A stretch of DNA of 64,000 bases from Sphingobacterium bambusae (lineage in GTDB: Bacteria; Bacteroidota; Bacteroidia; Sphingobacteriales; Sphingobacteriaceae), in contig NZ_CP138332.1 of assembly GCF_033955345.1 (NCBI RefSeq), forward strand, positions 2,542,001 to 2,606,000, in the 5' to 3' direction. Of this stretch, positions 7,961 through 17,887 are shown piece by piece. Positions within the stretch are counted from its first letter, which is position 1, and each line of letters opens with the position of its first letter. The notes beneath the pieces are model-generated. The model was not told the DNA's origin. It did not search any database and saw only the letters and a program-made list of their open reading frames with translations. A program made the translations under genes and the position numbers.

Positions 7961-8887
7961 ATGAAAGCTAAAACAAGTATTAAACTAACCCTGATAGGCC
8001 TCCTACTAACAGCCAGCGCGAGCGCGCAAGAGTCACAAAAAGCCATTGCCAAGGTGCATTACATCTTCACCCATGTGAACGACAGCACCCAACGCGAGAA
8101 GTTTCTACGAGACGAGGTCGTCACCTACCTCGGCTCAGCAGGCAGCTATTACACGAGCTATTCCAAAACAAGAGCAAGCGAAGATGTAGAGAAACAAATG
8201 AAAGATCCTGCATTTGACGGAAACCTCACCATCACGCGAAACACATCAGCAATACCAGAGTCATATTTGTTCGAGGGAGAGAAACTCTCGGAAATTGTTA
8301 CCGTTGCTGGAGACAACTTTGTGCTAGAGGAAGAGTCTCCCGCGCTCGATTGGAGCATCGGTGAGGAAACCAAAACAATTGGTGGCTATAATTGTCAACA
8401 AGCAACAGCAACTTTCAAGGGTCGAGCGTACAACGCGTGGTTTACGAGCGAGCTCCCATTTTCTGCAGGCCCTTGGAAACTTCGTGGCTTGCCGGGGCTA
8501 ATATTGGAAGTCAGCGATGCAAAAAAAGAAGTCCAATGGACGTATTCCGGTTTTGACAAACTAGAGAACAGCGCGATAGCCATTGCAGCCCCAGAAAATG
8601 CAAAGCAAACAAACCGAAAGGAAATTAATAAATTACAAGAAGCCTTTAAAGCAAACCCACAGGCCTACATGGAGGCGAAAGGTAGGATCATCACTTCGGG
8701 TGTTCCTGCTTCTTCTGCGGGGGGCAGCGCTAGGGCTACCATTTCGGTGCAAGGAACGAATGCTGCTGGAGGCGGAGGCTCGGCGCCAGCCATGGATGCC
8801 AGCCGCATCAAGTCCGTCAATATCAAGAACGCAGACAACTACTCGCCATCACGAACTACAAATAATCCAATCGAATTAATTCCATAG
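7961..8887 (+). CDS. GLPGLI family protein
   Basis: 308 aa. Secreted or periplasmic protein: signal peptide 1-22 (ending ASASA-QE), then the GLPGLI domain with the name-giving motif GLPGLI at 176-181. The last 60 residues are Ala/Gly/Ser-rich low-complexity sequence (ASSAGGSARA, AAGGGGSAPA). The role of the family is unknown; its members usually sit next to a TonB-type barrel with a CarboxypepD_reg domain, exactly as here, where the next gene starts 4 nt after this stop. Confidence 0.92.
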   Translation: MKAKTSIKLTLIGLLLTASASAQESQKAIAKVHYIFTHVNDSTQREKFLRDEVVTYLGSAGSYYTSYSKTRASEDVEKQMKDPAFDGNLTITRNTSAIPESYLFEGEKLSEIVTVAGDNFVLEEESPALDWSIGEETKTIGGYNCQQATATFKGRAYNAWFTSELPFSAGPWKLRGLPGLILEVSDAKKEVQWTYSGFDKLENSAIAIAAPENAKQTNRKEINKLQEAFKANPQAYMEAKGRIITSGVPASSAGGSARATISVQGTNAAGGGGSAPAMDASRIKSVNIKNADNYSPSRTTNNPIELIP

Positions 8888-8891
8888 ACTG

Positions 8892-11552
8892 TTGCGCTTC
8901 TATCTAATCTTTATCTGGACGTTCTGCTGTGCAATCTGTTTTGCACAACAGGGCACCATTTCTGGACGGCTCATCGACGGAAAAACAGGTCGTGCTATCC
9001 CCTCGGCAAGCATCAGCATCAAATCTGCAGACAAGAAGATTGTCGCTTTTAAGAGCACGGATGCCCAAGGCGCTTTTCATATTCCTTTTTCGAGAGATCG
9101 TGCTATCCATACCTTGGAGGTGAACCATTTAGGTTATAAAAAATACAGTATTCCATTACAAGATATTGCAGCGAACTTTGTGATAAGCTTAGAAGAGCAA
9201 GCGATCATATTGGAAGATGTGGAGGTAAAGAGCAAGCCAATGATTCGCCGATTGGGCGATACGTTGGCCTATGATGTGGGGCAGTTTGCGCAAGAAGAGG
9301 ATCGAAGTATAGGCGATGTTATCAAAAGGCTCCCGGGTATGGAAGTATCCGAATCAGGTCGTATAAAATATCAGGGAAAGGAGATTTCAAATTTCTACAT
9401 CGATGGCGATGACCTTTTAGATGATCGCTATGCCTTGGGTACACGCACCATTCCGCATAGAATGGTGAAGGACATACAGGTACTCAATAATCACGAGCAC
9501 CTCAAGGTGCTCAAAAACAAACGATTTACCGATCAGGTAGCCCTCAACTTGGTGATCAAAGACGACGCGAAGCTGAAGCTTACCGCAGAAGCGAAAATTG
9601 GCGTAGGGCTTCCCAAACAATACGACAGCGAGCTGAACAGCATATTGTTCAACAAGAAATATAAAATGCTGAACGTATTAAATGGCAACAACAGTGGCAT
9701 TGACCTGAGTAACGAGCTGATCGGTTACAGTCGGGACAACACGCTGGCACGTCTGGGAACGATGCCAATCAACAATTTGCTATCTTTAGGCACAGTGGGC
9801 GCGCCTCCTTTGGCCAAGCAACACTATTTCTTTAACAATAGTGGCGCCATCAATACCAATAACCTCTTAAATCTCAAGCGGAATTGGCAGTTGAAATCCA
9901 ATATACAAGCACTCTATAACCGGAGTCACCAAAACTTTAGCGGACAAAGCGATTTTATAACAGCAACAGAAACCGTTTCCTTTTACGAAACACAGCAAAG
10001 CGAATTGGAGGAGTTTCTTGCAGCCATCCGCCTGTCGGCTAATAAAAATGTAGATAAGAAATATATCAGCAACGCCTTGTCCTTGGAGTATGAAAAAGAA
10101 AACGACTGGGCCTCCATACGCAGCAATGAGCAGGGAATCGGCGTCAACCGCCAGCACAAGATCCGCGGATTATCCAACCAACTGGAATATGTGCCAGCAT
10201 TAGCAAATGGAAAAGTCATACAACTAAACTGGTTTCTCAATTACGGATCAAAACCACAATCCATGTATTTGCAGCCCGGAATATTCCCTCATATACTGCA
10301 TAACGGCCAAGCTTATCAGGAAACGATTCAGCGCTTGGATGTCCCCAACTTCTTCACGCGGATTTCCTCTGGATACCGCTTACCTAAAGGGAAGATCAGC
10401 CAATATTATGGGTTCAACGTCAGCCTAGAAAACCAACAGCTGAGTTCAAGCATCGAGATCGACCAAGCGGGCCTTATCAGTCTGGCGGCGCTCGACTCCA
10501 GCATCAACAACATGAACTGGCAACGGGGGCAATATATGGGCAACGCCGAATATGGATGGAAAAACAAACGCCTAGAGACCTCGCTTTTGCTTCCTTTCGG
10601 ATTCCAGCGCACCTCCTACGAGGACGCCAATTATGAGCTCGATGAAGCGCAAAACCGCTGGCTTTTTATGCCACACTTTCGCTTGAAATACCGTGCTTGG
10701 CGTGAGGACGAGCTGGACTTTAGCTACAATTTCTCGAACAATTTCGGAAATATCCAAGATGTGTATCGCGGTGTCATTATCCGCAACTACCGTTCGCTAT
10801 CGCAAAACACCGCAGAAATCAATGAAAGCAACACACATACCCTCGCCTTCAACTATCGACTAAACCGAACATTCGACATGTTATTTTCCAACATCGGTTT
10901 AAATTATAGCAGACAACAACGGGAAGCCATGTTGTCTCAGGTCATCAGTAATGACATCTCCCAAACTATTTTACTTCCCATGCCCAACAATGTGCATACG
11001 ATTAGCGCACAGTTGGGGGCCGACAAGTATGTAATGCCCTTGAAGGGAACCGTCAAACTGAAGACGAACTGGGCCTACACAGAGTTTCAGCAACTTTTTA
11101 ATGGCTCGTTGCTTCCCTTCCAGAATGTAAGCTATGGCTTGGATCCGCAAATGACCATCAAGCTATGGAAACGCATTGACTTTGCTTATCAGGGGAGTTT
11201 GCAATGGTCGGTATCGAAGCAGCGTGATTTCCCAGGTTTTGAAAACAGCATCTTTTCTGCTACGCAGCACATCAGCATTCCTTTTTATCCATTTAAGGGA
11301 GCTCATGTCCGTATCAGTGGAAGGCACCTCTACACGCGTCAATCTGTCCAACGCGACCTCAATTACTTCTTTGTGGATGCCTTTGCACGCTACCGTATCT
11401 TGAAGTGGAAGACGGATGTCGAGCTACAACTGAGCAATTTGGGCAATATCAAGACTTTCCAAACCTACAGTATATCATCGAACCAACAGTCGCAAAACAA
11501 CTATGAGTTGCGCGGACGAATGGCTATTCTAAAGGTTATTTTTGCGCTATAA
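8892..11552 (+). CDS. TonB-dependent receptor-like outer-membrane barrel (GLPGLI partner)
   Basis: 886 aa. Signal peptide (FCCAICFAQQ), CarboxypepD_reg-like domain (about 20-105, ISGRLIDGKTGRAIPSASI), a plug-like region (SIGDVIKRLPGMEVSESGRIKYQGK, NFYIDGDDLL) and an outer-membrane barrel to the end. It forms the common Bacteroidota pair with the GLPGLI protein. The start codon is TTG at 8892 (CTG at 8889 is the only other close choice, a stop lies just upstream), 4 nt after the preceding stop, so translation is probably coupled. The ligand is unknown. Confidence 0.88.
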   Translation: MRFYLIFIWTFCCAICFAQQGTISGRLIDGKTGRAIPSASISIKSADKKIVAFKSTDAQGAFHIPFSRDRAIHTLEVNHLGYKKYSIPLQDIAANFVISLEEQAIILEDVEVKSKPMIRRLGDTLAYDVGQFAQEEDRSIGDVIKRLPGMEVSESGRIKYQGKEISNFYIDGDDLLDDRYALGTRTIPHRMVKDIQVLNNHEHLKVLKNKRFTDQVALNLVIKDDAKLKLTAEAKIGVGLPKQYDSELNSILFNKKYKMLNVLNGNNSGIDLSNELIGYSRDNTLARLGTMPINNLLSLGTVGAPPLAKQHYFFNNSGAINTNNLLNLKRNWQLKSNIQALYNRSHQNFSGQSDFITATETVSFYETQQSELEEFLAAIRLSANKNVDKKYISNALSLEYEKENDWASIRSNEQGIGVNRQHKIRGLSNQLEYVPALANGKVIQLNWFLNYGSKPQSMYLQPGIFPHILHNGQAYQETIQRLDVPNFFTRISSGYRLPKGKISQYYGFNVSLENQQLSSSIEIDQAGLISLAALDSSINNMNWQRGQYMGNAEYGWKNKRLETSLLLPFGFQRTSYEDANYELDEAQNRWLFMPHFRLKYRAWREDELDFSYNFSNNFGNIQDVYRGVIIRNYRSLSQNTAEINESNTHTLAFNYRLNRTFDMLFSNIGLNYSRQQREAMLSQVISNDISQTILLPMPNNVHTISAQLGADKYVMPLKGTVKLKTNWAYTEFQQLFNGSLLPFQNVSYGLDPQMTIKLWKRIDFAYQGSLQWSVSKQRDFPGFENSIFSATQHISIPFYPFKGAHVRISGRHLYTRQSVQRDLNYFFVDAFARYRILKWKTDVELQLSNLGNIKTFQTYSISSNQQSQNNYELRGRMAILKVIFAL

Positions 11553-11595
11553 CGCTTGGTTTATTCTTCGGTTGCTGCTACAGCTATCTTATAGC

Positions 11596-11637
11596 AAGAA
11601 GGAATGCGGCGATTATGAATAGGCCGCATTCCTTCTT
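11596..11637. terminator. Bidirectional terminator between convergent genes
   Basis: Perfect 15-bp stem (AAGAAGGAATGCGGC and its complement) with a 12-nt loop, placed midway between the plus-strand barrel gene and the minus-strand SusD gene. No long T tract on either side. Confidence 0.75.
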
Positions 11638-11645
11638 GATCTGCT

Positions 11646-13385
11646 TTAATCCCACCCAGGATTTTGTTCCAAAACGGTCGGATTTTTTGCTATCTCATCG
11701 GTTGGCAAAGGCCATAAATAATCCTTCCTAGGATCGAACCTACGCAACGTTGAAGGTTGTAGTATGATGTAATTCCTTTCATTTACATTGGTGGAAGCAG
11801 ACCAGCGCAACGTCGGACTGCTGGTATATTCATTAAAGAAATAACTTCCAAGTATGGTCTTTGGCAGTTCTATTTCCGCCGTTTTCCAGCGGATAAGATC
11901 CCAATAGCGGAATCCTTCAAAGGCCAATTCAACGTGCCGCTCACGTCGGATCTCGGTCAGCATATCCAATCCGTTTTCATTAACAAAGGTATTTGTCAAA
12001 GCCGGCATGTTCGCAAAATTAGGGTTGGTTGTTGTGCCGATATTAACTTGAGGAAGACGAGCTCGCAGCAGATTAATGGAGCGGTTTAGTTCTATATCCG
12101 TGATGGAACCATTTAGTTCAAATATAGCCTCGGCATAGTTCAGCAGGACCTCCGCATAGCGCAAAACGGGGCGGTCAATAAAAGATGCTTGGATATTCCA
12201 AAATTCCTTGTTCGCATATTTCCTTAGCCCAAAGCCGGTGCCTTGTGTAGAGGGATTGGGGATGGTATAGTTTCCACTTGTGATAAATTCATCGCCGCGT
12301 TTGAAAATGGTAAAGGCCATACGAGGATCCTTTTTATTAAAGTAGGAAGCGTGTGTTGTAGTTGCATCGGGCTCTTGATATAAAGGAGACTGTGTTATCG
12401 GCAACCCATCGGCCATTAGATAACTTTCCACGAAATTTTGCGTTGGCAAAACGGTATTCCCCTCCAAATAACGTTGTACCGGAGTACTGGAAATACTATT
12501 CTCACGGTTAACACCATACACACGAACAATGATATTTTCCCGGTTACTTCTACCCTCACCCGCCTGTTGAAAAAGGTTAAAATAAGCATCGTTAAGCCTT
12601 TCGCCCTGTACGCCTGTACGTTCTTGGCTAAAAAGACTGTGTGCGCCCGAAGATATCACCGCTTCCGCGGCTTCCTTGGCTAAGGTCAAATGTCTGCTGT
12701 AGTCTCCATAACCGTGGTATTTTGCCCTCGTCCCTTCGAAGAGTGCCACACGTGATTTAAAAGCCATTGCAGCGGTATTCGAAATACGTCCATACTCGCC
12801 TGAGGAGACCAACTGATCCGGAGTACGAAGCGATTGAATAGCAAAATCCAAGTCTTCATAGATCAACTGCAACACCTCATCTCTACTGGCTCTTCCCGCA
12901 TATATTTCCGGATCGTTTACTTCCAGCGGCCTCGTAATCAAGGGAACACCGCCATATGCGCGTAATTTCTCGAAATAATACATCGCTCGGAAAAACCGAG
13001 CCTCGCCAACGTACCAATTTACTTGTTGCTCGTTTGCACCGTTTGCCAAAACGAGCGGAGCATTGGCAATAAGATTGTTCGCTTGGTATATCCGGTAATA
13101 GTTGTATACCGTGTCTGTTGTGGGCGCAACACGAGAGCCATCGCTGATGGTATTTCCGTTCAACCCTGGGTAAGCGTCTGTTGACCAAGTATCTTCGGCA
13201 ACCTCGTTAGCGGTTAGTCCTGGAAGCGTCGTGTAAAAGTAATTAGCCGCTAGTCGAAGATCCGCAGTTGTATTCCAGAAGTTATCGTCACTAATGGTCG
13301 TTTCTGGTGTAAGATCAACATCACAAGAAACAAACAGGCCAAAAAAAAGTAGGCTAAATAAGGTATAATTTAATAATATCTTCAT
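11646..13385 (-). CDS. RagB/SusD family nutrient-binding lipoprotein
   Basis: 579 aa. Surface lipoprotein that caps the SusC channel and binds the nutrient. Lipobox FVSC at Cys 21, SusD N-terminal part (DNFWNTTADLRLAANYFY), TPR-like helices (AMYYFEKLRAYGGVPLI) and the C-terminal SusD signature (IRRERHVELAFEGFRYWDLIRW). Starts 12 bp after the SusC stop. No glycoside hydrolase or regulator is in this unit, so the substrate cannot be guessed. Confidence 0.96.
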   Translation of the reverse strand: MKILLNYTLFSLLFFGLFVSCDVDLTPETTISDDNFWNTTADLRLAANYFYTTLPGLTANEVAEDTWSTDAYPGLNGNTISDGSRVAPTTDTVYNYYRIYQANNLIANAPLVLANGANEQQVNWYVGEARFFRAMYYFEKLRAYGGVPLITRPLEVNDPEIYAGRASRDEVLQLIYEDLDFAIQSLRTPDQLVSSGEYGRISNTAAMAFKSRVALFEGTRAKYHGYGDYSRHLTLAKEAAEAVISSGAHSLFSQERTGVQGERLNDAYFNLFQQAGEGRSNRENIIVRVYGVNRENSISSTPVQRYLEGNTVLPTQNFVESYLMADGLPITQSPLYQEPDATTTHASYFNKKDPRMAFTIFKRGDEFITSGNYTIPNPSTQGTGFGLRKYANKEFWNIQASFIDRPVLRYAEVLLNYAEAIFELNGSITDIELNRSINLLRARLPQVNIGTTTNPNFANMPALTNTFVNENGLDMLTEIRRERHVELAFEGFRYWDLIRWKTAEIELPKTILGSYFFNEYTSSPTLRWSASTNVNERNYIILQPSTLRRFDPRKDYLWPLPTDEIAKNPTVLEQNPGWD

Positions 13386-13397
13386 AACAGGTAGGAA

Positions 13398-16300
13398 TTA
13401 AAAATCTAGGTTTAAGCCGAAAGAGATCGTCGTAGAAAAAGGATAAGGGGATATCGAATTTGCCTCTGGACGCATTTCGGGATCGATAATACCCTTGAAT
13501 ACGCCGAGACTAGACACGGTCAACAGGTCCTCACCAGACGCGTAAAACCGAACTCTGGAGAATGGCAGGGCTGGGATACGTTCTTTCCGAAGGGTGTAAC
13601 CAAGCTGAATATTCTTCAGCCGCGCATAGGCTCCATTTAGAAACCATTTGTCGGAGTTTTGGAAATTCTGGTTTCCCGACAGGAATGGTCGTGGGAAAGC
13701 GGCATTGGTATTCTCTGGTGTCCAATAGTCCATTTGGAAACTCATCGGCAAATAGTAGGAAAACAAAGCCGGTTGGATCAATTCGTTGCTAGGCTTAAAT
13801 TTTCTTTTTGCAATACCTTGCACAAAAACACTAAAGTCAAAATCTTTATAGTTTAGATTCAGATTGAAGCCGTATTGATATCTCGGGTTAATATCGCCTA
13901 AGTATACTAGATCACCGGTATCTCCTAGTCGGTTTCCACCAGGACTAATCTCGCCGTCGCCGTCCAAATCCACATAACGCACATCACCCAAGCCGGGTAC
14001 ACCTGCGACATTAAGTATACGCTGGTAACTCGGAGCTTGTTGCAGATCCGCTTCTGTCTGAAAATATCCGTCTGTTTTATATCCCCAGATTGAATTCAAC
14101 GCGTAGCCTTCCACCAATCCATTGACTCCAGAATTAATGACATCGTTAGCACCGCCATATCGGATCAATCGGTTTTGGTTATCTGCAATATTAGCGGATA
14201 CACGGTAATTGAAGTCTTCGCCAATTTTGTCACTATACGTCAACGCCGCCTCCCATCCCCAAGTTTTCAATCGGCCTTCGTTGGATTTTGGAATGTTTAC
14301 GCCTACGGTCTCCGGTAGACTTACCGTGACCAACATATTATTGTTGTATTTATTGTAGTACTCGAAAGCTCCAGTTAATTTCCTGTTGAACATGCCGAAA
14401 TCAAGACCTATGTTTCGCGTTTCCACGGTTTCCCAAGTAAGACTTGGCGCCGTCAACCGAGCACGATACACATAGGCTTGGCGTGTATCGTTTAAAACCA
14501 CGTTTGTATTGGACGCGAGCTGATCGATAAAATCGTAGTAGCCTATGCCTATCTGCGACCCGACTTTCCCCCAAGATAATCTAGGTTTAAGCTCCGTGAT
14601 AATTGATGAAAGTCCGGAGAACCAATTTTCGGAAGCTATGTTCCAGCCAGCAGAAAATGAAGGAAACACCTTCATCCGATTTCCACGCGTCAATTGGGAG
14701 CTTTCATCGCCACGGATAGTAGCTTCAAAGAGATATTTGCCGTCAAAATTATAGTTAAAGCGTCCGAAGTAGGATTGCATTTTAGACTCTTCAGCAAACT
14801 GCAAATTGGATTTATTCGCTGGATTTGCCGTGAAATTTAAACTTGGACTATCGTTCACATATAGATTGCTGGTCGTCGCATTGACTCTATTGTAGTAGTA
14901 ATGTATGAACTGGTATCCACCCATTAAATGAAAAGTATGCTTGTCAGCCAACGTGTAGTCATAATCTGCAATAGCCTGAAAATTCTGCCGCAAAGTGTTA
15001 TGGTTTGTAACACTGTAGTTGTTAGGGTTATTGAGTTGACTTGCCGAAGAGGCTTCTGGCCCAGAATAGAAAGTTACTGTACGCCTGAAGTTTCTATTTT
15101 CATAAATCAAGTTCTCTCTCCCGTAGATCGCCTTCAATTCAAAGCCCTTGATTACGTTATTCAAGGTTGCAGTAACCGTATTCATGTAGTTGCTCTTTCG
15201 ATCACGATTGAAACCTCCATCTTCCAAAAGCGCATAGCCGTATGCTGACGACGAACCGCTCCTATAGTATGTACCGTCTTCGTTAAAAATCGGAAAACGC
15301 ATGCGCGAGGAGAAGAATTGCCTCAACAAAGAGTTCCCACCTCCTTCGATACCCCATCCTCCGTCTTGAGGGTTGTCGGTTGCTTCATTAATGTAGGAGC
15401 TCGCCAAATCGACTTTAAAATACTTATTTACCTGGGCGGAGATATTCGCTCGCGCGTTCCACCTAGAGAAACGATCGTCGCCTACTTTAAACATCCCGGC
15501 TTGACTCATGTTTCCGACGGACGTCAAATAACTGATGTTATCGCTGCCGCCAGAAATCTGTAGGTTGTTGTTATAAAGCCCGTAAGCATCTCTCACGACC
15601 TGATCGATAAGATTTTCTTGGTTATAGGTGCGCCAAAGACCGTTATCACCCAGCACAAAAGTTGGCCCATTCACGGCATAAAGTAAATCTTCCTCATTGT
15701 ATTCTGGCGCTAAACCAGCATTGGCACGGGCCAGATTCATGTAGTTCATCTCATCAATGAGCGAGAGCCTCTCGGGAATATTCCCCGGCCGCTGTGAAGC
15801 TACATTGCTTAAAACGGCAATTCTTGCCGGTCCTTTTTGTCCCTTTTTAGTTGTTACCAACAGTACGCCCCCGGCAGACTGGGCACCATAAATTGCTGTC
15901 GCACCGCCATCCTTTAACACCGAGATATTCTCAATATCATTCGGGTTTAAAGCTGTAAAGGTAGACGTGGCACTTACCACGCCGTCGATGACAATGAGCG
16001 GATCCACATTACCGTTGGCCGAAGTTGCCCCACGTACCTGTATGCCGAGACCTTGTGCGCCTGGACGTCCTGAACTCCGGGTGACGACCAATCCTGGAGA
16101 AGCACCCTGCAACATATTAGCAACGGTGGGTGAGGGTCTGTTTTGCAGGACTTCTTTGTCAATCTGTGAAACCGCGCTTGTCAAATTAGACTTTTTCTGT
16201 GTTCCAAAGCCTACCACGACAACTTCTTCCAAAGTCCCGTCTGCATTTTCTAAGATGATATGTGTTGCCTGAGAACTACTCACATCTTGCGTGAGGTAGC

Positions 16301-16607
16301 CCACACTTGTAACAGTCAGCGAGGCCGCTTGACCGGAGACGAGGAGCGAAAAGCTCCCTCCACGATCCGTGGTCGTCGCATTTTTAGTCCCTTTTTCTGT
16401 AATGGTCGCCCCAACTATTGGAGAACCATCCTTTCCAACAACCTTTCCTGTAACGGTATGCTGATTACTTGGAACGTGTTTCTCAGTCGGCGCAGGTATC
16501 AGGTTCGCCGCCAAACTGCCCTTCAAGTAAAAAAATAAAATCGGAAATAGCAGCGCCATTTTAAAACGCGGCCAACATGATTTTGATGTTGCGTAAATTC
16601 GGTTCAT
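13398..16607 (-). CDS. SusC/RagA family TonB-linked outer-membrane transporter
   Basis: 1069 aa. Signal peptide, CarboxypepD_reg-like domain (about 50-125, TVTGKVVGKDGSPIVGATI), plug domain with PLIVIDGVV and NISVLKDGGATAIYGAQSAGGVLLVTTK, and a 22-strand type barrel ending in SFGLNLDF. There is no STN domain, so it should not signal to an ECF/FecR system, and no such genes are adjacent. First gene of a two-gene SusCD operon. Confidence 0.96.
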   Translation of the reverse strand: MNRIYATSKSCWPRFKMALLFPILFFYLKGSLAANLIPAPTEKHVPSNQHTVTGKVVGKDGSPIVGATITEKGTKNATTTDRGGSFSLLVSGQAASLTVTSVGYLTQDVSSSQATHIILENADGTLEEVVVVGFGTQKKSNLTSAVSQIDKEVLQNRPSPTVANMLQGASPGLVVTRSSGRPGAQGLGIQVRGATSANGNVDPLIVIDGVVSATSTFTALNPNDIENISVLKDGGATAIYGAQSAGGVLLVTTKKGQKGPARIAVLSNVASQRPGNIPERLSLIDEMNYMNLARANAGLAPEYNEEDLLYAVNGPTFVLGDNGLWRTYNQENLIDQVVRDAYGLYNNNLQISGGSDNISYLTSVGNMSQAGMFKVGDDRFSRWNARANISAQVNKYFKVDLASSYINEATDNPQDGGWGIEGGGNSLLRQFFSSRMRFPIFNEDGTYYRSGSSSAYGYALLEDGGFNRDRKSNYMNTVTATLNNVIKGFELKAIYGRENLIYENRNFRRTVTFYSGPEASSASQLNNPNNYSVTNHNTLRQNFQAIADYDYTLADKHTFHLMGGYQFIHYYYNRVNATTSNLYVNDSPSLNFTANPANKSNLQFAEESKMQSYFGRFNYNFDGKYLFEATIRGDESSQLTRGNRMKVFPSFSAGWNIASENWFSGLSSIITELKPRLSWGKVGSQIGIGYYDFIDQLASNTNVVLNDTRQAYVYRARLTAPSLTWETVETRNIGLDFGMFNRKLTGAFEYYNKYNNNMLVTVSLPETVGVNIPKSNEGRLKTWGWEAALTYSDKIGEDFNYRVSANIADNQNRLIRYGGANDVINSGVNGLVEGYALNSIWGYKTDGYFQTEADLQQAPSYQRILNVAGVPGLGDVRYVDLDGDGEISPGGNRLGDTGDLVYLGDINPRYQYGFNLNLNYKDFDFSVFVQGIAKRKFKPSNELIQPALFSYYLPMSFQMDYWTPENTNAAFPRPFLSGNQNFQNSDKWFLNGAYARLKNIQLGYTLRKERIPALPFSRVRFYASGEDLLTVSSLGVFKGIIDPEMRPEANSISPYPFSTTISFGLNLDF

Positions 16608-16952
16608 TCTTGTCTGATTAGTATTATAGCTTTAAGGCAATGCTAGAAACTACAGCAGAACAAAAAAAAAAATAACCGAAATCAATCGTTTGCATCAGTC
16701 ACGAAAACGTTGTATAAACCTAGAATCTATTTATCATTGAAATCTGGCTTTGTGGAAGGAAGGTCGAGCGGGAAGATTGGCTAATGAACGGTCACAAATG
16801 TTCGGGGGTTACACACAGCATTGGCATTTCCATATTGCTCTGGAGAGACTCTATATTTATTAAAAGTGTAAGAACAACGAGATTGGAAAGAGCAATTTTC
16901 TAGGAGGATTCCCTCCCAGAAAATATGATGCCTCCAAAAATGATTGAAACGA
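16608..16952. other. Intergenic region between two SusCD loci
   Basis: 345 bp without a gene. It should contain the promoter of the SusC gene at 16607, but no TAnnTTTG box is visible on the minus strand; an A-rich tract (12 A at about 16662-16674) lies near the start. The terminator of the upstream fasciclin operon occupies the right end. Confidence 0.4.
16896..16923 (-). terminator. Terminator of the fasciclin/SusCD operon
   Basis: 12-bp stem with one A.C mismatch (TTTTCTAGGAGG / CCTCCCAGAAAA) and a 4-nt loop, 29 nt beyond the stop of the DUF5007-like gene. Only a weak T-rich tract follows on the minus strand. Confidence 0.6.
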
Positions 16953-17876
16953 CTAAGGTGAAGTCAAATTGATGTCAATCTCATAACTTCCTGCCTTATA
17001 AAAAGCAAAGAGATAGCCGAAGTAAGATGAAGTCCCTCCTATTGGGGACGTTCCTCCCACCCCACCTGCATAATGCAAGATATGTCTTGATCCTGTTAAA
17101 GGAAAAGGGAAGCTATTCACATCTATAGTAGCGGAGGTTCCATCCGCCGAAAAAGCAAAATTTTCTGCCATATATTGCGGAATATCTAAAAACGAATTGG
17201 ACACATATCCCAAGTTATTTATCGGGTAAAAAATCATATCAGATACACGAAGCGGAGTTTCATTATTAAAGTACCTAAAGGTTATTCGATTTCCATCCCC
17301 AGTGCGACGTACCACATATGCAGCTGACGTAAATCCCAATCGATAGGGCGACTGCTGCAAAGAGACTCCCGAACTCGCTTGCAAAGTAAGTACCAAGGCC
17401 GAATCGATTCGGATTTCTCGGCTTGAATTTTTAACAAGGATATCGACCGTATACCTACCTAAAGGAGTTCTTGCTGTATCCGCTTCGGTGTAGAAAATCA
17501 ATTGTCCATTGAGCGGATTAATATCGAGGACAGGACGAGCAACAATACGCCGTTTGCGGTTTATCTCATCCAAAGATTGCTCTCCACCAGTGAATACACT
17601 ATCCCAAAGCGAAACCTCAACTTCATAATTAAATTTGGACATCGCGTCGTTACCGTTTTCATCGCGTATTGCCGCGATTGAAGCGTGAATTGGTAAAGAT
17701 GAGCCATCTGTGTTGAGCACTGGACCTCGCCACCTTGCTCCACCAACGGGAATTACAGCCTGCCGAGTGTCGTATTGTGCACCGTCGCTTAAAAAACCTG
17801 AGGTGTCCATTTTTGAACAAGCAACACAAAGAAAAAATGCGTATAAGATCCCTAAATATTTCAGTTTTAAAATCAT
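16953..17876 (-). CDS. DUF5007-like surface lipoprotein
   Basis: 307 aa. Signal peptide with lipobox CVAC (Cys about 20). The body is beta-rich with VIPVGGARWRGPVLNTDGSSLPIHASI near the start and a C-terminal TFRYFNNETPLRVSDMIFYP region. I recognise it as close to the DUF5007 proteins that accompany fasciclin lipoproteins and SusCD pairs in Bacteroidota, but the name rests on recall of this context, not on a search. The N-terminal half (DPxNG-type LDINPLNGQLIFY) resembles DUF1735-like beta-sandwich modules. Last gene of the operon, 11 bp after the fasciclin gene. Confidence 0.65.
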   Translation of the reverse strand: MILKLKYLGILYAFFLCVACSKMDTSGFLSDGAQYDTRQAVIPVGGARWRGPVLNTDGSSLPIHASIAAIRDENGNDAMSKFNYEVEVSLWDSVFTGGEQSLDEINRKRRIVARPVLDINPLNGQLIFYTEADTARTPLGRYTVDILVKNSSREIRIDSALVLTLQASSGVSLQQSPYRLGFTSAAYVVRRTGDGNRITFRYFNNETPLRVSDMIFYPINNLGYVSNSFLDIPQYMAENFAFSADGTSATIDVNSFPFPLTGSRHILHYAGGVGGTSPIGGTSSYFGYLFAFYKAGSYEIDINLTSP

Positions 17877-17887
17877 AATTTCTATGC

